Assembly (NCBI RefSeq): GCF_004793975.1 | Contig: NZ_SRYB01000002.1 | Coordinates: 1 to 64,000, forward strand | Origin: Lepagella muris | GTDB lineage: Bacteria; Bacteroidota; Bacteroidia; Bacteroidales; Muribaculaceae | Direction of reading: 5' to 3' | Length of the DNA stretch: 64,000 bases | In this document: positions 43,592 to 51,639 of the stretch, in pieces | Position numbering within the stretch: the stretch's first letter is position 1 | Layout of the letters: each line of letters opens with the position of its first letter | Position numbers and translations under genes: made by a program | Notes under the pieces: generated by a model | Told to the model about the DNA's origin: nothing | The model's database searches: none | What the model saw: only the letters and a program-made list of their open reading frames with translations

Positions 43592-43786
43592 ATATGTCTT
43601 TTTTGAGTTATTTCCAATGTATTCGGGATTACACCCGGATAAATTCTAATTACATATTATTAACAAATCAGATGGATAATGGTTGTATAGCGGAGTCTAA
43701 ATGTTATTTTTTTGAAGAATCCCTAAGGATGCCGCATATAAAGTCGTGGCATAAGGCATTGCCATCCGATCTGTCGGTCTGACTAT
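43592..43786. other. Upstream spacer of clpB
   Basis: No convincing gene: a 62-codon frame here has no protein-like features. The region must hold the clpB promoter, but I see no TAnnTTTG match. A perfect 10-bp palindrome GACTATAGTC lies at 43781-43790. Confidence 0.4.
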
Positions 43787-43974
43787 AGTCAGATATTTAA
43801 GTTTCGCAAGTTTTCCAACTTGCTTCACTTAAATGGTTTAAGGTTTAATGTTTATGGTTTATGATCATTAAATTTTGTATAATGAAAAGATTCGTGGATT
43901 CTCGTGAATCTTAAACCTTAAACTATAAACTTTAAACCACTGAAGTGCAGCTTGCGAAACTTCAGTCAGATATT
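43787..43974 (-). repeat. MITE-like hairpin element, copy C, full length, with flanking direct repeats
   Basis: Inverted relative to copies A and B, and the only one with both ends. The body is 43798-43966. The 12-bp terminal inverted repeats are AAGTTTCGCAAG (43799-43810) and CTTGCGAAACTT (43951-43962). Each end is also a hairpin (TTTAAGT...ACTTAAA at 43796-43833; ACTGAAGT...ACTTCAGT at 43939-43966). The 11-bp sequence AGTCAGATATT occurs immediately outside both ends (43787-43797 and 43964-43974), the pattern of a target-site duplication. No ORF lies inside, so movement would need a transposase elsewhere. Confidence 0.85.
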
Positions 43975-44080
43975 GCAATTATGATGCCATTTTAGCATTG
44001 TAAGTTTACACTATATGTAATAATTAACAAAAAATAAGTTATTAAATTGAAAATAATGATGAGATAATGAATAAAAATTA

Positions 44081-44088
44081 TATCTTTG
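44081..44088 (+). promoter_or_regulatory. Promoter -7 element of the ROK kinase gene
   Basis: TATCTTTG, a full match to TAnnTTTG, about 85 bases before the ATG. The leader starts with a short hairpin GGCAT/ATGCC (44104-44122) followed by TTTTTT, which could attenuate. The -33 box is unclear. Confidence 0.6.
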
Positions 44089-44172
44089 CACCCGAAAAAC
44101 GTCGGCATACGAATGGGATGCCTGATTTTTTGCAGAAATACTAACTAAAATATATACTTAAAGATTGGTATC

Positions 44173-45153
44173 ATGAGTAAACCTTATGTACTCGGTGTCG
44201 ATATAGGTGGCACCAACACAGTTTTCGGAATAGTTGACGCGCGTGGACAAGTGATCGCAAGCGATTCAATAAAGACACAGAAGCATACAAATTTCGATGA
44301 TTATATTGCAGAACTTCATGATGGCGTGATGCGCCTGCTCAATGCACATGATGCTGAGGATAAGATTCACGGAATAGGTATAGGTGCTCCCAACGGCAAC
44401 TACTATACCGGTGAGATCCAGAACCCACCGAACCTCCCTTGGGGACCCATCGTTCCGTTGGCAGAGAAGGTCAGCAAGGCTTTCGGAGGCGTGCCTGTGG
44501 CTGTCACCAATGATGCCAATGCAGCAGCACTCGGCGAGATGACATACGGCGCAGCACGCGGTATGAAGGATTTCATCATGATTACACTCGGCACCGGCGT
44601 CGGTTCCGGTATCGTTGTAAACGGTCAGCTCGTGTATGGACATGACGGATTTGCCGGAGAGCTTGGTCATATCACGGTGAAGCGCAACAATGGCAGAATC
44701 TGCGGATGTGGCCGCACAGGATGTCTTGAGGCATATTGCAGTGCTACAGGCGTGGCACGCACCGCTCGCGAGTTCCTTGAGATCCGCACTGAGCCATCTA
44801 TACTCCGTAATCTTCAGATCGAGGATATCACATCAAAAGATGTGTATGATGCAGCGGTAGCAGGCGATAAGCTCGCAAAAGAGATTTTCGACTACACAGG
44901 CACAATACTGGGTCAGGCATTCGCTGACATGGTTGCATTCTCCAGCCCGCAGGCGATCATCCTGTTTGGAGGTCTGGCAAAGAGTGGCGAGCTTCTTATG
45001 CGTCCTTTGAAAGAATCGTTTGAGAAGTCGTTGTTCCCTATCTACAGAGGCAAGACAAAGATCCTTCTTTCAGAGCTTAAAGAGAGCGATGCGGCAGTGC
45101 TTGGTGCATCGGCACTCGGCTGGGAGGCAAAATATCGCTATGAGGGAGTCTGA
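44173..45153 (+). CDS. ROK-family sugar kinase, probable glucokinase
   Basis: A 326-residue ROK kinase phosphorylating glucose or a related hexose with ATP. Seen: phosphate-binding LGVDIGGTNTVFGIVD, VTNDANAAALGE with the catalytic Asp, TLGTGVGSGIVVNGQ, the ROK signature GELGHITV, and the zinc cluster CGCGRTGCLEAY. LFGGLAKSGELL is the C-terminal adenosine loop. Single-gene unit with own promoter and terminator. In Bacteroides this type serves as the main glucokinase; other sugars such as mannose or N-acetylglucosamine are possible. Confidence 0.92.
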   Translation: MSKPYVLGVDIGGTNTVFGIVDARGQVIASDSIKTQKHTNFDDYIAELHDGVMRLLNAHDAEDKIHGIGIGAPNGNYYTGEIQNPPNLPWGPIVPLAEKVSKAFGGVPVAVTNDANAAALGEMTYGAARGMKDFIMITLGTGVGSGIVVNGQLVYGHDGFAGELGHITVKRNNGRICGCGRTGCLEAYCSATGVARTAREFLEIRTEPSILRNLQIEDITSKDVYDAAVAGDKLAKEIFDYTGTILGQAFADMVAFSSPQAIILFGGLAKSGELLMRPLKESFEKSLFPIYRGKTKILLSELKESDAAVLGASALGWEAKYRYEGV

Positions 45154-45169
45154 TAACTGATTATTGTCA

Positions 45170-45238
45170 AAATTCCTGACAGAAAAAACGGTATCTTTCA
45201 TCTGAAGGATACCGTTTTTTTCTGTCAGGAATTTTTTT
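45170..45238. terminator. Long bidirectional terminator after the ROK gene
   Basis: A 26-bp stem with a single bulged T (45170-45195 with 45208-45233) and T runs. It separates the ROK gene from convergent maf. Confidence 0.85.
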
Positions 45239-45257
45239 ACGTAACGGGAGGGAATGA

Positions 45258-45839
45258 TCAGAATTGCTTAAGTTCTTGGAACAGACGGTGTACGGGCAGC
45301 CCCATGACGTTGTAGTAGCTTCCGTTTATGCCGGATACCGCCACCGCCCCGATCCATTCCTGTATGCCGTATGCGCCGGCTTTGTCGAAGGGTTGATAGT
45401 TGTCGACGTAGAAGCGGATCTCCTCCTCGGAAAGCGGAGCGAAAGTTACGTCTGTCACAGAGGAGAATGATACTGTCCTGTCGGCAGTGGATATGGTCAC
45501 TCCCGTAGCCACCTGATGGGTTTTGCCGGAAAGACATAGCAGCATCTCCACTGCATCCTCCGGATTTTTAGGTTTTCCCATTATCCTGTCGCCGCATATC
45601 ACCATTGTGTCGGCTGTGATGACGAGTTCTTTAGGCTGCATCCTCTCAAGATAGACTTTCGCTTTTTTACGTGATATGAATTCCGGCACTTGCAATGGGG
45701 AGATGTCGTCGGGGAAACTCTCGTCAATGCCGTTGATTGTGACCACCTTGAAGGGGATGCGCAGCATCTGTAGCAGCTCGCGCCTTCGTGGCGATTTGCT
45801 GGCAAGGAATATCTTGTAGCCGTTTAGATTTTCAAGCAT
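45258..45839 (-). CDS. maf: Maf-family nucleotide pyrophosphatase
   Basis: A 193-residue Maf protein, a house-cleaning enzyme that hydrolyses non-canonical nucleoside triphosphates such as dTTP/UTP or modified bases. Seen: FLASKSPRRRELLQML, RKKAKVYLER, the catalytic ITADTMVICGDRIMGKP, CLSGKTHQVATGV and FDKAGAYGIQEWIGAVAVSGINGSYYNVMGLP. It is the last gene of a kdsC/DUF2520/maf cluster. Confidence 0.95.
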   Translation of the reverse strand: MLENLNGYKIFLASKSPRRRELLQMLRIPFKVVTINGIDESFPDDISPLQVPEFISRKKAKVYLERMQPKELVITADTMVICGDRIMGKPKNPEDAVEMLLCLSGKTHQVATGVTISTADRTVSFSSVTDVTFAPLSEEEIRFYVDNYQPFDKAGAYGIQEWIGAVAVSGINGSYYNVMGLPVHRLFQELKQF

Positions 45840-45840
45840 G

Positions 45841-45892
45841 TTGGATTTATGGTTTATAGTTTATGGGTTATGGTTTATAGTTTATGGTTGGA
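45841..45892. repeat. GGTTTATAGTTTAT tandem repeat upstream of maf
   Basis: ATGGTTTATAGTTTATGG occurs twice in tandem with one GGTTATGG interruption. It uses the same GTTTA word as the arms of the MITE-like copies but lacks their ends. It lies between kdsC and the maf start codon, so it would be in the mRNA. Confidence 0.7.
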
Positions 45893-45928
45893 GGGAACGG
45901 GGGTATGAATTGAGAAGTAGGATGAACA

Positions 45929-46453
45929 TTACCATCCGAATGCTTCCGCATCCGACATCCATTTCCCTTGCGCTTTCATTGTCTGCTCAATAATGTCTCT
46001 GCCACAACCGTAGCCGCCGGAGAATTTTGAAATGTAGGCGGCAGTCTCTTTGGCTTCCCAACATGCGTCGTATGGTGCGCATGGGAGTCCTACGTGGCGC
46101 AAGCACTGTAGGTCGGGTATGTCGTCGCCCATAAATGCTACCTCTTCTGGGGATAGATTCTCCTTGCTCAACCATTCTTTCAATATCGGGAGTTTTTTTG
46201 AGGCACCGGTGTATATATCCTTTATTCCGAGAGATTCGAAGCGGGTCTGAATGGCAATGCCTTTCCCACCTGTGATTATGGCAATACGGTAGCCTTTCTT
46301 TACGGCGAGTTGCAGGGCATATCCATCCTTGATGTTGACCATACGTCGGGGATACCCATCCTCGCCGAGAGGGATAGTGGAGGGGGAGAGAACGCCATCT
46401 ACGTCAAAGACGAATCCCTTTATCTTGGAAAGATCATAGTTTATGCCGCTCAT
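45929..46453 (-). CDS. kdsC: KdsC-like 3-deoxy-D-manno-octulosonate 8-phosphate phosphatase
   Basis: A 174-residue HAD-superfamily (C0, KdsC) phosphatase giving free Kdo for lipid A core synthesis. Seen: motif I FVFDVDGVLS, ITGGKGIAIQTRFESLGI, a conserved Lys in the KKLPILKEW stretch, and motif III VAFMGDDIPDL. Its ATG overlaps the DUF2520 gene by four bases (ATGA). Other KdsC-like sugar phosphatases cannot be excluded. Confidence 0.92.
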   Translation of the reverse strand: MSGINYDLSKIKGFVFDVDGVLSPSTIPLGEDGYPRRMVNIKDGYALQLAVKKGYRIAIITGGKGIAIQTRFESLGIKDIYTGASKKLPILKEWLSKENLSPEEVAFMGDDIPDLQCLRHVGLPCAPYDACWEAKETAAYISKFSGGYGCGRDIIEQTMKAQGKWMSDAEAFGW

Positions 46454-47193
46454 GATTCTGAATGTTTAATTATTTGGTTTGAAAAAATTCTGTAGAGTTG
46501 CTGTAGCTCCTGATCACCTTCGAGCATTTTGATATGCGCATCCATCACGCCGAAATCATTTCTGACAGCCGGACCGGTCTGTGCCTCCTCGGGTGTCATG
46601 TTGTCAAGTTTAGATATCGTCTGCCTCAGTAAAGGCAGCATCACTCGGAAATCGATACCGCTCTCAGAAAGAATCTCTTTGGCTATACCCATGAGCCGGT
46701 TGGTGAAGTTGCATGCGAACACCGAAGCGAGGTGCAGGCGTTTTCTGTCGGCTGAGTCAGCAGATATGATGTTGTCGGAAATCAGGTGAGCCAGACCTTT
46801 AAGTTTCAACTCCGTCGTGGAGTCGTTGCCCTCAATGAAAAAAGGGATCTCGGAATATTGGATTTCCACGCCCTTAGTGAAAGTCTGGAGAGGATAGAAC
46901 ACTCCGAAGGATACGGCAACGTCAGAAAGCGCTGACATAGGTATTGAGCCGGATGTGTGTGCCAATATGGCATCTCGCCCCTTCAGTCGTTGTGCCACTT
47001 CGCGAATGGCAGTGTCTTTTACGGATATTATGTCGAAATCGGAGTGCGACGGAAGGTTTTCAAGAGTGCGCGGATTCACGAGAGTCACGTCCGCCTTTTC
47101 CGATAAGGCATTGGCGAGGTGTGTGGCTACGTTCCCTCCGCCGATTATCGCCACGACCGGTTTCTCCTTTATATATAATGATGAGTAGTCCAT
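46450..47193 (-). CDS. Rossmann-fold DUF2520 protein
   Basis: A 247-residue protein with an N-terminal NAD(P)-type Rossmann fold (VVAIIGGGNVATHLANAL, nucleotide loop GGGNVA) and a C-terminal helical DUF2520 domain (LHLASVFACNFTNRLMGIAKEIL; LPLLRQTISKLDN). It resembles the F420-oxidoreductase/pantoate-reductase-like group. Substrate is unknown. It overlaps kdsC by four bases and starts one base after the ATP-grasp gene ends, so the three are one operon. Confidence 0.88.
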   Translation of the reverse strand: MDYSSLYIKEKPVVAIIGGGNVATHLANALSEKADVTLVNPRTLENLPSHSDFDIISVKDTAIREVAQRLKGRDAILAHTSGSIPMSALSDVAVSFGVFYPLQTFTKGVEIQYSEIPFFIEGNDSTTELKLKGLAHLISDNIISADSADRKRLHLASVFACNFTNRLMGIAKEILSESGIDFRVMLPLLRQTISKLDNMTPEEAQTGPAVRNDFGVMDAHIKMLEGDQELQQLYRIFSNQIIKHSES

Positions 47194-48207
47194 TTATATC
47201 TGAATTTGTTTGTCGTTCCATTTCCAGAGAGCTGCGAGTCCCATCGTAAGCCTGAGATTTATCTCCACGCATGGATTAAGATCCCCTTCAACGGTGGAGA
47301 ACATATCTATGCCGACCGGTCCGTTGTAGTGGGGTGCTATCAATGAATCGATAGCCAGTCTTTGCGATTCAATCACGTCATCGTTCCATTGTGGGGATAA
47401 TGTGGCAATTCTCTTTTGTAGCTCTCTCTGCGATAAGATCCGGTTCCCGAGGTATCTCCCTTCAGCCGATGTGTCGAACAGCGACAGTCCGATATATTCG
47501 GCATGACCATTGCTGCACCACCATTCTGACGCGAAGTCTCCGGTCCTGTTGCGTGCTATCTCAGCCATCACCGATCCTTGTCTCTTGATACATCCGGCAA
47601 TCCATCGTCTGATTGCATCCGTGGTCATACCGTCGGAATTAATCACTCCTCTTCCAGAACTGCTCCAGGGAGATTTGAAATATGCCTTCCCATTAGCCGT
47701 CAGGAAATCGATAGCCTCATCCGTATCGTTAAATTCGGAGGGGATTGAAGGATGAAGGTATGGTAGGGCATCGGCAATGAATCTGTTGAACGGAATTGTG
47801 GTGCGTCGGTGAGCCAGATCTCTCAGAACATCAATCTCACTCTCGGATTTCATCAGATTGCGCGGTATGCCATAAGATGAAAGCATCCGTAGCAGGGAAT
47901 GGTTCCAGCCCCAAGGCATTACCAAGACGTCGGGATGGAGAGCCATGTGTCCCGGAATCATTTCGGGAGTCAGAATCGTCACCTCTTTCCGCAACGCCAC
48001 ATCATGCCCCTCTCTTTTTGCCAGCTCCGCCTCATCGTGATTATCTATCAGAAGAATCGCGTCACCCCTCCTGGCAAACATTGCGGGGAATAATGCCATA
48101 GATTTCCGGAACTCTACTATAGCCTTTGGCGGGGAGTATTGCTTCCTCCCGAGGGCAAGGGCGAAATCCGTCTCAGGATTAAAGATATGTATGCAGTTTT
48201 CCGGCAT
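47194..48207 (-). CDS. ATP-grasp-like protein of unknown function
   Basis: A 337-residue protein with ATP-grasp hallmarks: KAYFKSPWSSSGRGVINSDG (lysine and small-residue loop that hold ATP) and, near the end, IDMFSTVEGDLNPCVEINLRLTMG (the ExN-xR metal and phosphate site). The N-terminal HIFNPETDFALALGRKQYSPPK is a conserved Bacteroidales signature. It would ligate an amino or carboxyl group, substrate unknown. ATG 48207 is preferred over one 17 codons upstream at 48258, because the earlier stretch is low-complexity and begins just after the rpoZ terminator. Confidence 0.7.
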   Translation of the reverse strand: MPENCIHIFNPETDFALALGRKQYSPPKAIVEFRKSMALFPAMFARRGDAILLIDNHDEAELAKREGHDVALRKEVTILTPEMIPGHMALHPDVLVMPWGWNHSLLRMLSSYGIPRNLMKSESEIDVLRDLAHRRTTIPFNRFIADALPYLHPSIPSEFNDTDEAIDFLTANGKAYFKSPWSSSGRGVINSDGMTTDAIRRWIAGCIKRQGSVMAEIARNRTGDFASEWWCSNGHAEYIGLSLFDTSAEGRYLGNRILSQRELQKRIATLSPQWNDDVIESQRLAIDSLIAPHYNGPVGIDMFSTVEGDLNPCVEINLRLTMGLAALWKWNDKQIQI

Positions 48208-48263
48208 GTGTGTATATGTATGAGAAAAGGCTTCTGATGAAGACGAAAGAGTAAACATTAGAA

Positions 48264-48287
48264 AAAGCCGGAAAATATTCCGGCTTT
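48264..48287 (-). terminator. Terminator after rpoZ
   Basis: Perfect 10-bp stem AAAGCCGGAA/TTCCGGCTTT with a 4-base loop and a T run on the minus strand. It separates bamD-rpoZ from the downstream cluster. Confidence 0.8.
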
Positions 48288-48344
48288 CATGTTATTGTTT
48301 GGGATGAAGATAATGGCTCTTCAATAAGATTGCCTCATGGCGTA

Positions 48345-48680
48345 TCAGTCGTTGAGACGGTCGCGCTCCTTGGTAGGATTTGCGAAATAGAGTTTGTGCT
48401 CGATATATTCCTGAGTGGCGATGAGGGTAGGTTTCGGAAGTTTCTCGTAGAATCTTGAGATTTCGATCTGCTCGCGATTTTCCGACACTTCCTCGAGGTT
48501 GTCGGTAGAGGCGAATTCCTGAAGTTTCTTCTCGAGCTCCTTTTTCATCTCCACAGCAATCTGGTTGGCACGTTTGCCGATTATGCAAACGGTTTCGTAG
48601 ACATTACCGGTCTGTTCTGCCATCGCGATCATGTCGCGGGTCACGGTGTTGAGCGGCGCGTTTGTTTTTTTATAATCCAT
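48345..48680 (-). CDS. rpoZ: DNA-directed RNA polymerase omega subunit (Rpb6/RpoZ type)
   Basis: A 111-residue Bacteroidetes-type omega subunit, longer than the proteobacterial one. The family core is GNVYETVCIIGKRANQIAVEMKKELEKKLQEF. It helps fold and hold the beta-prime subunit. It follows bamD by 43 bases, a gene order found in many Bacteroidetes. Confidence 0.88.
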   Translation of the reverse strand: MDYKKTNAPLNTVTRDMIAMAEQTGNVYETVCIIGKRANQIAVEMKKELEKKLQEFASTDNLEEVSENREQIEISRFYEKLPKPTLIATQEYIEHKLYFANPTKERDRLND

Positions 48681-48723
48681 GACGGTGAATTATGATGATG
48701 ATATACAAAAGTTCGTAATAAAA

Positions 48724-49527
48724 TTATTCCTGCACGTGCTTGCGTGCTATCTCATAGATATTGTCGGCCTCTTTCCTGTTTTTTGAATCAGGATAGTTGT
48801 TGGTGAATGAGTAATATTCATCGATGACCTCACGATACCTGTCGGCCTGTTTCTCCGGCACACTAAGCTTAGCCTCCTGATATTTCGATTTGAGGATAAG
48901 CATCTCGAAATCCTCTCGGAATTTGGAGTAAGGATAGTTTTTGAGCGCATTCCGCGAGGTGATGATCGCCGACTCATAGTTGTTGCCGAGGAAATTGCCG
49001 AGGTTGTAGTAAAGCTGGGCATTCTGTAGCTCTTTAAGAGTCAGTTTATCCTGCATCTCGAAGATTGCATTCTGGGCGATTGACACCCTGTCGCTGTCGG
49101 GGAAGAAGTCAAGGAATCCTTGCAGCTCCTCGATTGCCTTTACAGTCTGCGACTGGTCGAGCTGCGGATCGGGGGAGTCAAGGTAGTATCCATATCCGGA
49201 ATAGAATCGGGCAAGCTCGGTATATTTCCCTTTGGGATACCGGCTGTAGTACGTCTTGAAAAATAATCCGGAATTCAGGTAATCCTTATTCTCATAATAC
49301 GACATTGCGAGAAGGAACAATGCCTCCTCCCCGTTCGGACCACCACGCAGCGGAGTGTAGATGGTTTCAAGAACGGTAGCCGCCTGAGTGAAATTACGTT
49401 TGTCAAAAGCGCGTTTAGCAAAGTCAAACCTGTAGTCTACATCTTTGCTTTTCAGCACTTTATTATATTCTCCACATGATGAGAACATGAGGAGTAGAGG
49501 TATGAAATAGAATAATTTACGCATCAA
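48724..49527 (-). CDS. bamD: Outer-membrane assembly lipoprotein BamD
   Basis: A 267-residue lipoprotein with lipobox FSSC (lipid Cys18) and five TPR-like repeats (DYRFDFAKRAFDKRNFTQAATVLETIY; GEEALFLLAMSYYENKDYLNSGLFFKTYYSRYPKGKY; YESAIITSRNALKNYPYSKFREDFEMLILKSKYQEAKLS), as in BamD of the BAM complex, where it works with BamA on the periplasmic face. Met1 or Met2 may start. A TAACTTTG element lies 41 bases upstream. Confidence 0.93.
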   Translation of the reverse strand: MMRKLFYFIPLLLMFSSCGEYNKVLKSKDVDYRFDFAKRAFDKRNFTQAATVLETIYTPLRGGPNGEEALFLLAMSYYENKDYLNSGLFFKTYYSRYPKGKYTELARFYSGYGYYLDSPDPQLDQSQTVKAIEELQGFLDFFPDSDRVSIAQNAIFEMQDKLTLKELQNAQLYYNLGNFLGNNYESAIITSRNALKNYPYSKFREDFEMLILKSKYQEAKLSVPEKQADRYREVIDEYYSFTNNYPDSKNRKEADNIYEIARKHVQE

Positions 49528-49567
49528 GTTAACGCTTTGGTTAAAGCCTCGGTTAAGCTTTGAGTTG

Positions 49568-49575
49568 CAAAGTTA
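49568..49575 (-). promoter_or_regulatory. bamD promoter -7 element
   Basis: TAACTTTG on the minus strand, about 41 bases before the bamD ATG. It is back to back with the plus-strand box at 49623. Confidence 0.55.
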
Positions 49576-49622
49576 CTAAAATTATTTTGAATGAAGAAAT
49601 GCTCAGTTAGAAAAATTTTGAC

Positions 49623-49630
49623 TAACTTTG
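49623..49630 (+). promoter_or_regulatory. Promoter -7 element of the PASTA gene
   Basis: TAACTTTG, 31 bases before ATG 49661. A TTG at 49628, which would lengthen the protein by 11 codons, lies inside this box and is therefore rejected as a start. Confidence 0.6.
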
Positions 49631-49660
49631 GGGCTGGAAATTAAAAAACAGGAGCTTTTG

Positions 49661-50410
49661 ATGTTAAAAAAATCAAAAACTGGAAGCGATGGCTTTATAA
49701 GCCGTCATCCGGTGCTGGCTAATTTTATAGTGATCGTCCTGGTGGCATTCCTTGGCATCTGGATAGTGTATCTGTGTCTACAGCTGTTTACCAAGCATGG
49801 TTCGAGCGACGTGGTTCCGTCGGTCGAGAACATGTCGTATACCCAGGCTGTAATGAAATTGCATGACAATGGATTTCGCGTCGATATCCGTGACTCCATT
49901 TATAAGGAGGACATGAAGCCCGGATTTGTGGTAGAGCAGTTCCCTCGTCCCGGCGCACACGTCAAGCCGGGGCGTAAGATATTTCTCTATATAAACGCCG
50001 TGCATCCGAAGGAGGTGGTGATCGACGACGACAACAACCCGCGAGAGGATGCCCTCAGAGGATTCTCTTTCCGTCAGGGTATGGCACGTCTGGAGGAATT
50101 GGGCTTCAAGAATGTGCGCGTGGTCAAGATCCTTGGCGACAACGATTGCATCGTCAAGATAATTGCCAACGGAAAGGTGGTGAAGAAGAGAGACAAGACT
50201 CCGGTCAATGCACGCCTTGTCGTGGAGGTGTATGACGGAAGGCTCGGCTCGCTCCGCGATTCCCTTCAGAATGCGGAGTATCTGCAATATGCCACTGAGG
50301 AATTGGCTTCTCAACAGGAAGAGGAGATTCGTGATGAAGAACCGGAACCGCAGCAACGTATTGAGGATGATCCGGAACCGGATGATCCGGAACCAGTATT
50401 TGTGCAGTAA
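49661..50410 (+). CDS. Membrane-anchored PASTA-domain protein
   Basis: A 249-residue protein with one transmembrane helix (about 20-42, FIVIVLVAFLGIWIVYLCL) and two to three extracytoplasmic PASTA domains (VVPSVENMSYTQAVMKLHDNGFRVDI; FVVEQFPRPGAHVKPGRKIFLYIN; MARLEELGFKNVRVVKIL). The C-terminus is very acidic and proline-rich (EPEPQQRIEDDPEPDDPEPV). No kinase domain is present. PASTA domains usually sense peptidoglycan. GGAG precedes ATG 49661. The stop overlaps the rluD-like start by one base. Confidence 0.9.
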   Translation: MLKKSKTGSDGFISRHPVLANFIVIVLVAFLGIWIVYLCLQLFTKHGSSDVVPSVENMSYTQAVMKLHDNGFRVDIRDSIYKEDMKPGFVVEQFPRPGAHVKPGRKIFLYINAVHPKEVVIDDDNNPREDALRGFSFRQGMARLEELGFKNVRVVKILGDNDCIVKIIANGKVVKKRDKTPVNARLVVEVYDGRLGSLRDSLQNAEYLQYATEELASQQEEEIRDEEPEPQQRIEDDPEPDDPEPVFVQ

Positions 50411-51498
50411 TGGAAGATGAGATGTGTATAGACGAGGAGATGCTTGATGACGCCGCGTCTGCCGAAGTGGTGGAGGAGCCCTCTTTCGTGACAGAAGACG
50501 GTAGGGAGATGTATGAGCATTTCCGTTTCGTGGCTGACAAGGGTCAGCAGATGATTCGTGTCGACAAATTTCTTGTTGACCGCATGGAGAAGACCTCACG
50601 CAACCGTATCCAGCAGGCGGCAGATGCCGGGTGTGTCATAGTCAACGGCAAGCCGGTGAAGTCAAGCTATAAGGTGAAGCCTGCCGATGTGGTCAGCATT
50701 GTGATGGATCGTCCGCGTTATGAACTGGAGATTATACCTGAGGATATCCCTCTCGATATAGTATATGAGGATGCGGATCTCCTCGTGGTGAACAAGCCGG
50801 CAGGTCTTGTGGTGCATCCCGGTCATGGCAACTACAGCGGTACGCTTGTCAACGCCCTGGCATGGCATTTCAAGGATAATCCCGATTATGACGTCAGCGA
50901 CCCGCGTCTCGGACTCGTCCATAGGATTGACAAGGACACGTCGGGATTGCTCGTGGTGGCTAAGACTCCCGAAGCTAAGACTCATCTCGGCAATCAGTTT
51001 TTCCATAAGACCACGCGTCGTGAATACGTAGCGGTGGTGTGGGGCGATTTTGATGAGCCGGAGGGTACTATCGTCGGCAATATAGCCCGCAATCCTCGCA
51101 ATAAGCTCCAGATGGCAGTGTTTGACGACCCTACCATAGGGAAACATGCCGTGACCCATTACAAGGTGTTGGAACGTTTCGGCTATGTCACCGTTGTGAA
51201 ATGTGTGCTTGAGACGGGACGCACACATCAGATACGCGTGCACATGCTCAGTAAGGGTCATCCTCTCTTTAATGACGAGAGATATGGCGGCGACCGCATA
51301 CTGAAGGGTACCACCTTTGCCAAATATCGTCAGTTTGTGGAGAATTGTTTCCAGACGTGCCCCCGGCAGGCACTCCATGCCCGCACACTCGGATTTGTGC
51401 ATCCGCGCACCGGGGAGGAGATGGATTTTGAGTCGGAGGTGCCAGCCGATATGACCGCCTTGATTGAAAAGTGGAGAGCCTACCGCAAGACTGATTGA
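50410..51498 (+). CDS. rluD: RluA/RluD-family 23S rRNA pseudouridine synthase
   Basis: A 362-residue pseudouridine synthase. An S4 RNA-binding domain (about 48-105, IRVDKFLVDRMEKTSRNRIQQAADAGCVIVNG) precedes the catalytic domain with VNKPAGLVVHPGHGNYSGTLVNAL and the catalytic HRIDKDTSGLLVVAK, then LETGRTHQIRVHM. RluD acts on helix 69 of 23S rRNA, but other RluA members are similar. A 45-residue acidic extension precedes the S4 domain. Translation is probably coupled to the PASTA gene. Confidence 0.93.
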   Translation: MEDEMCIDEEMLDDAASAEVVEEPSFVTEDGREMYEHFRFVADKGQQMIRVDKFLVDRMEKTSRNRIQQAADAGCVIVNGKPVKSSYKVKPADVVSIVMDRPRYELEIIPEDIPLDIVYEDADLLVVNKPAGLVVHPGHGNYSGTLVNALAWHFKDNPDYDVSDPRLGLVHRIDKDTSGLLVVAKTPEAKTHLGNQFFHKTTRREYVAVVWGDFDEPEGTIVGNIARNPRNKLQMAVFDDPTIGKHAVTHYKVLERFGYVTVVKCVLETGRTHQIRVHMLSKGHPLFNDERYGGDRILKGTTFAKYRQFVENCFQTCPRQALHARTLGFVHPRTGEEMDFESEVPADMTALIEKWRAYRKTD

Positions 51499-51570
51499 TA
51501 AAAATCGGATAAATTTTGCGTAGCGGGCATTTTTGAATCAAGATTGTTTTTAATTTAGATGGTTTAGCAT

Positions 51571-51578
51571 TAACTTTG
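51571..51578 (+). promoter_or_regulatory. Promoter of the acyltransferase unit
   Basis: TAACTTTG with a T-rich -33 region (TTTT at 51547-51550, 20-bp spacer). The ATG follows 62 bases later. Confidence 0.55.
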
Positions 51579-51639
51579 CAAAAGAATGCTACTATCTCTT
51601 GTGCGGTCATACGTGCGGGAGTCATAAAATTGAAGTAAA

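Noticed and set aside
43594..43782. A 62-codon plus-strand frame upstream of clpB
   Set aside because: No start context, no protein-like composition, and it lies in the divergent promoter gap.
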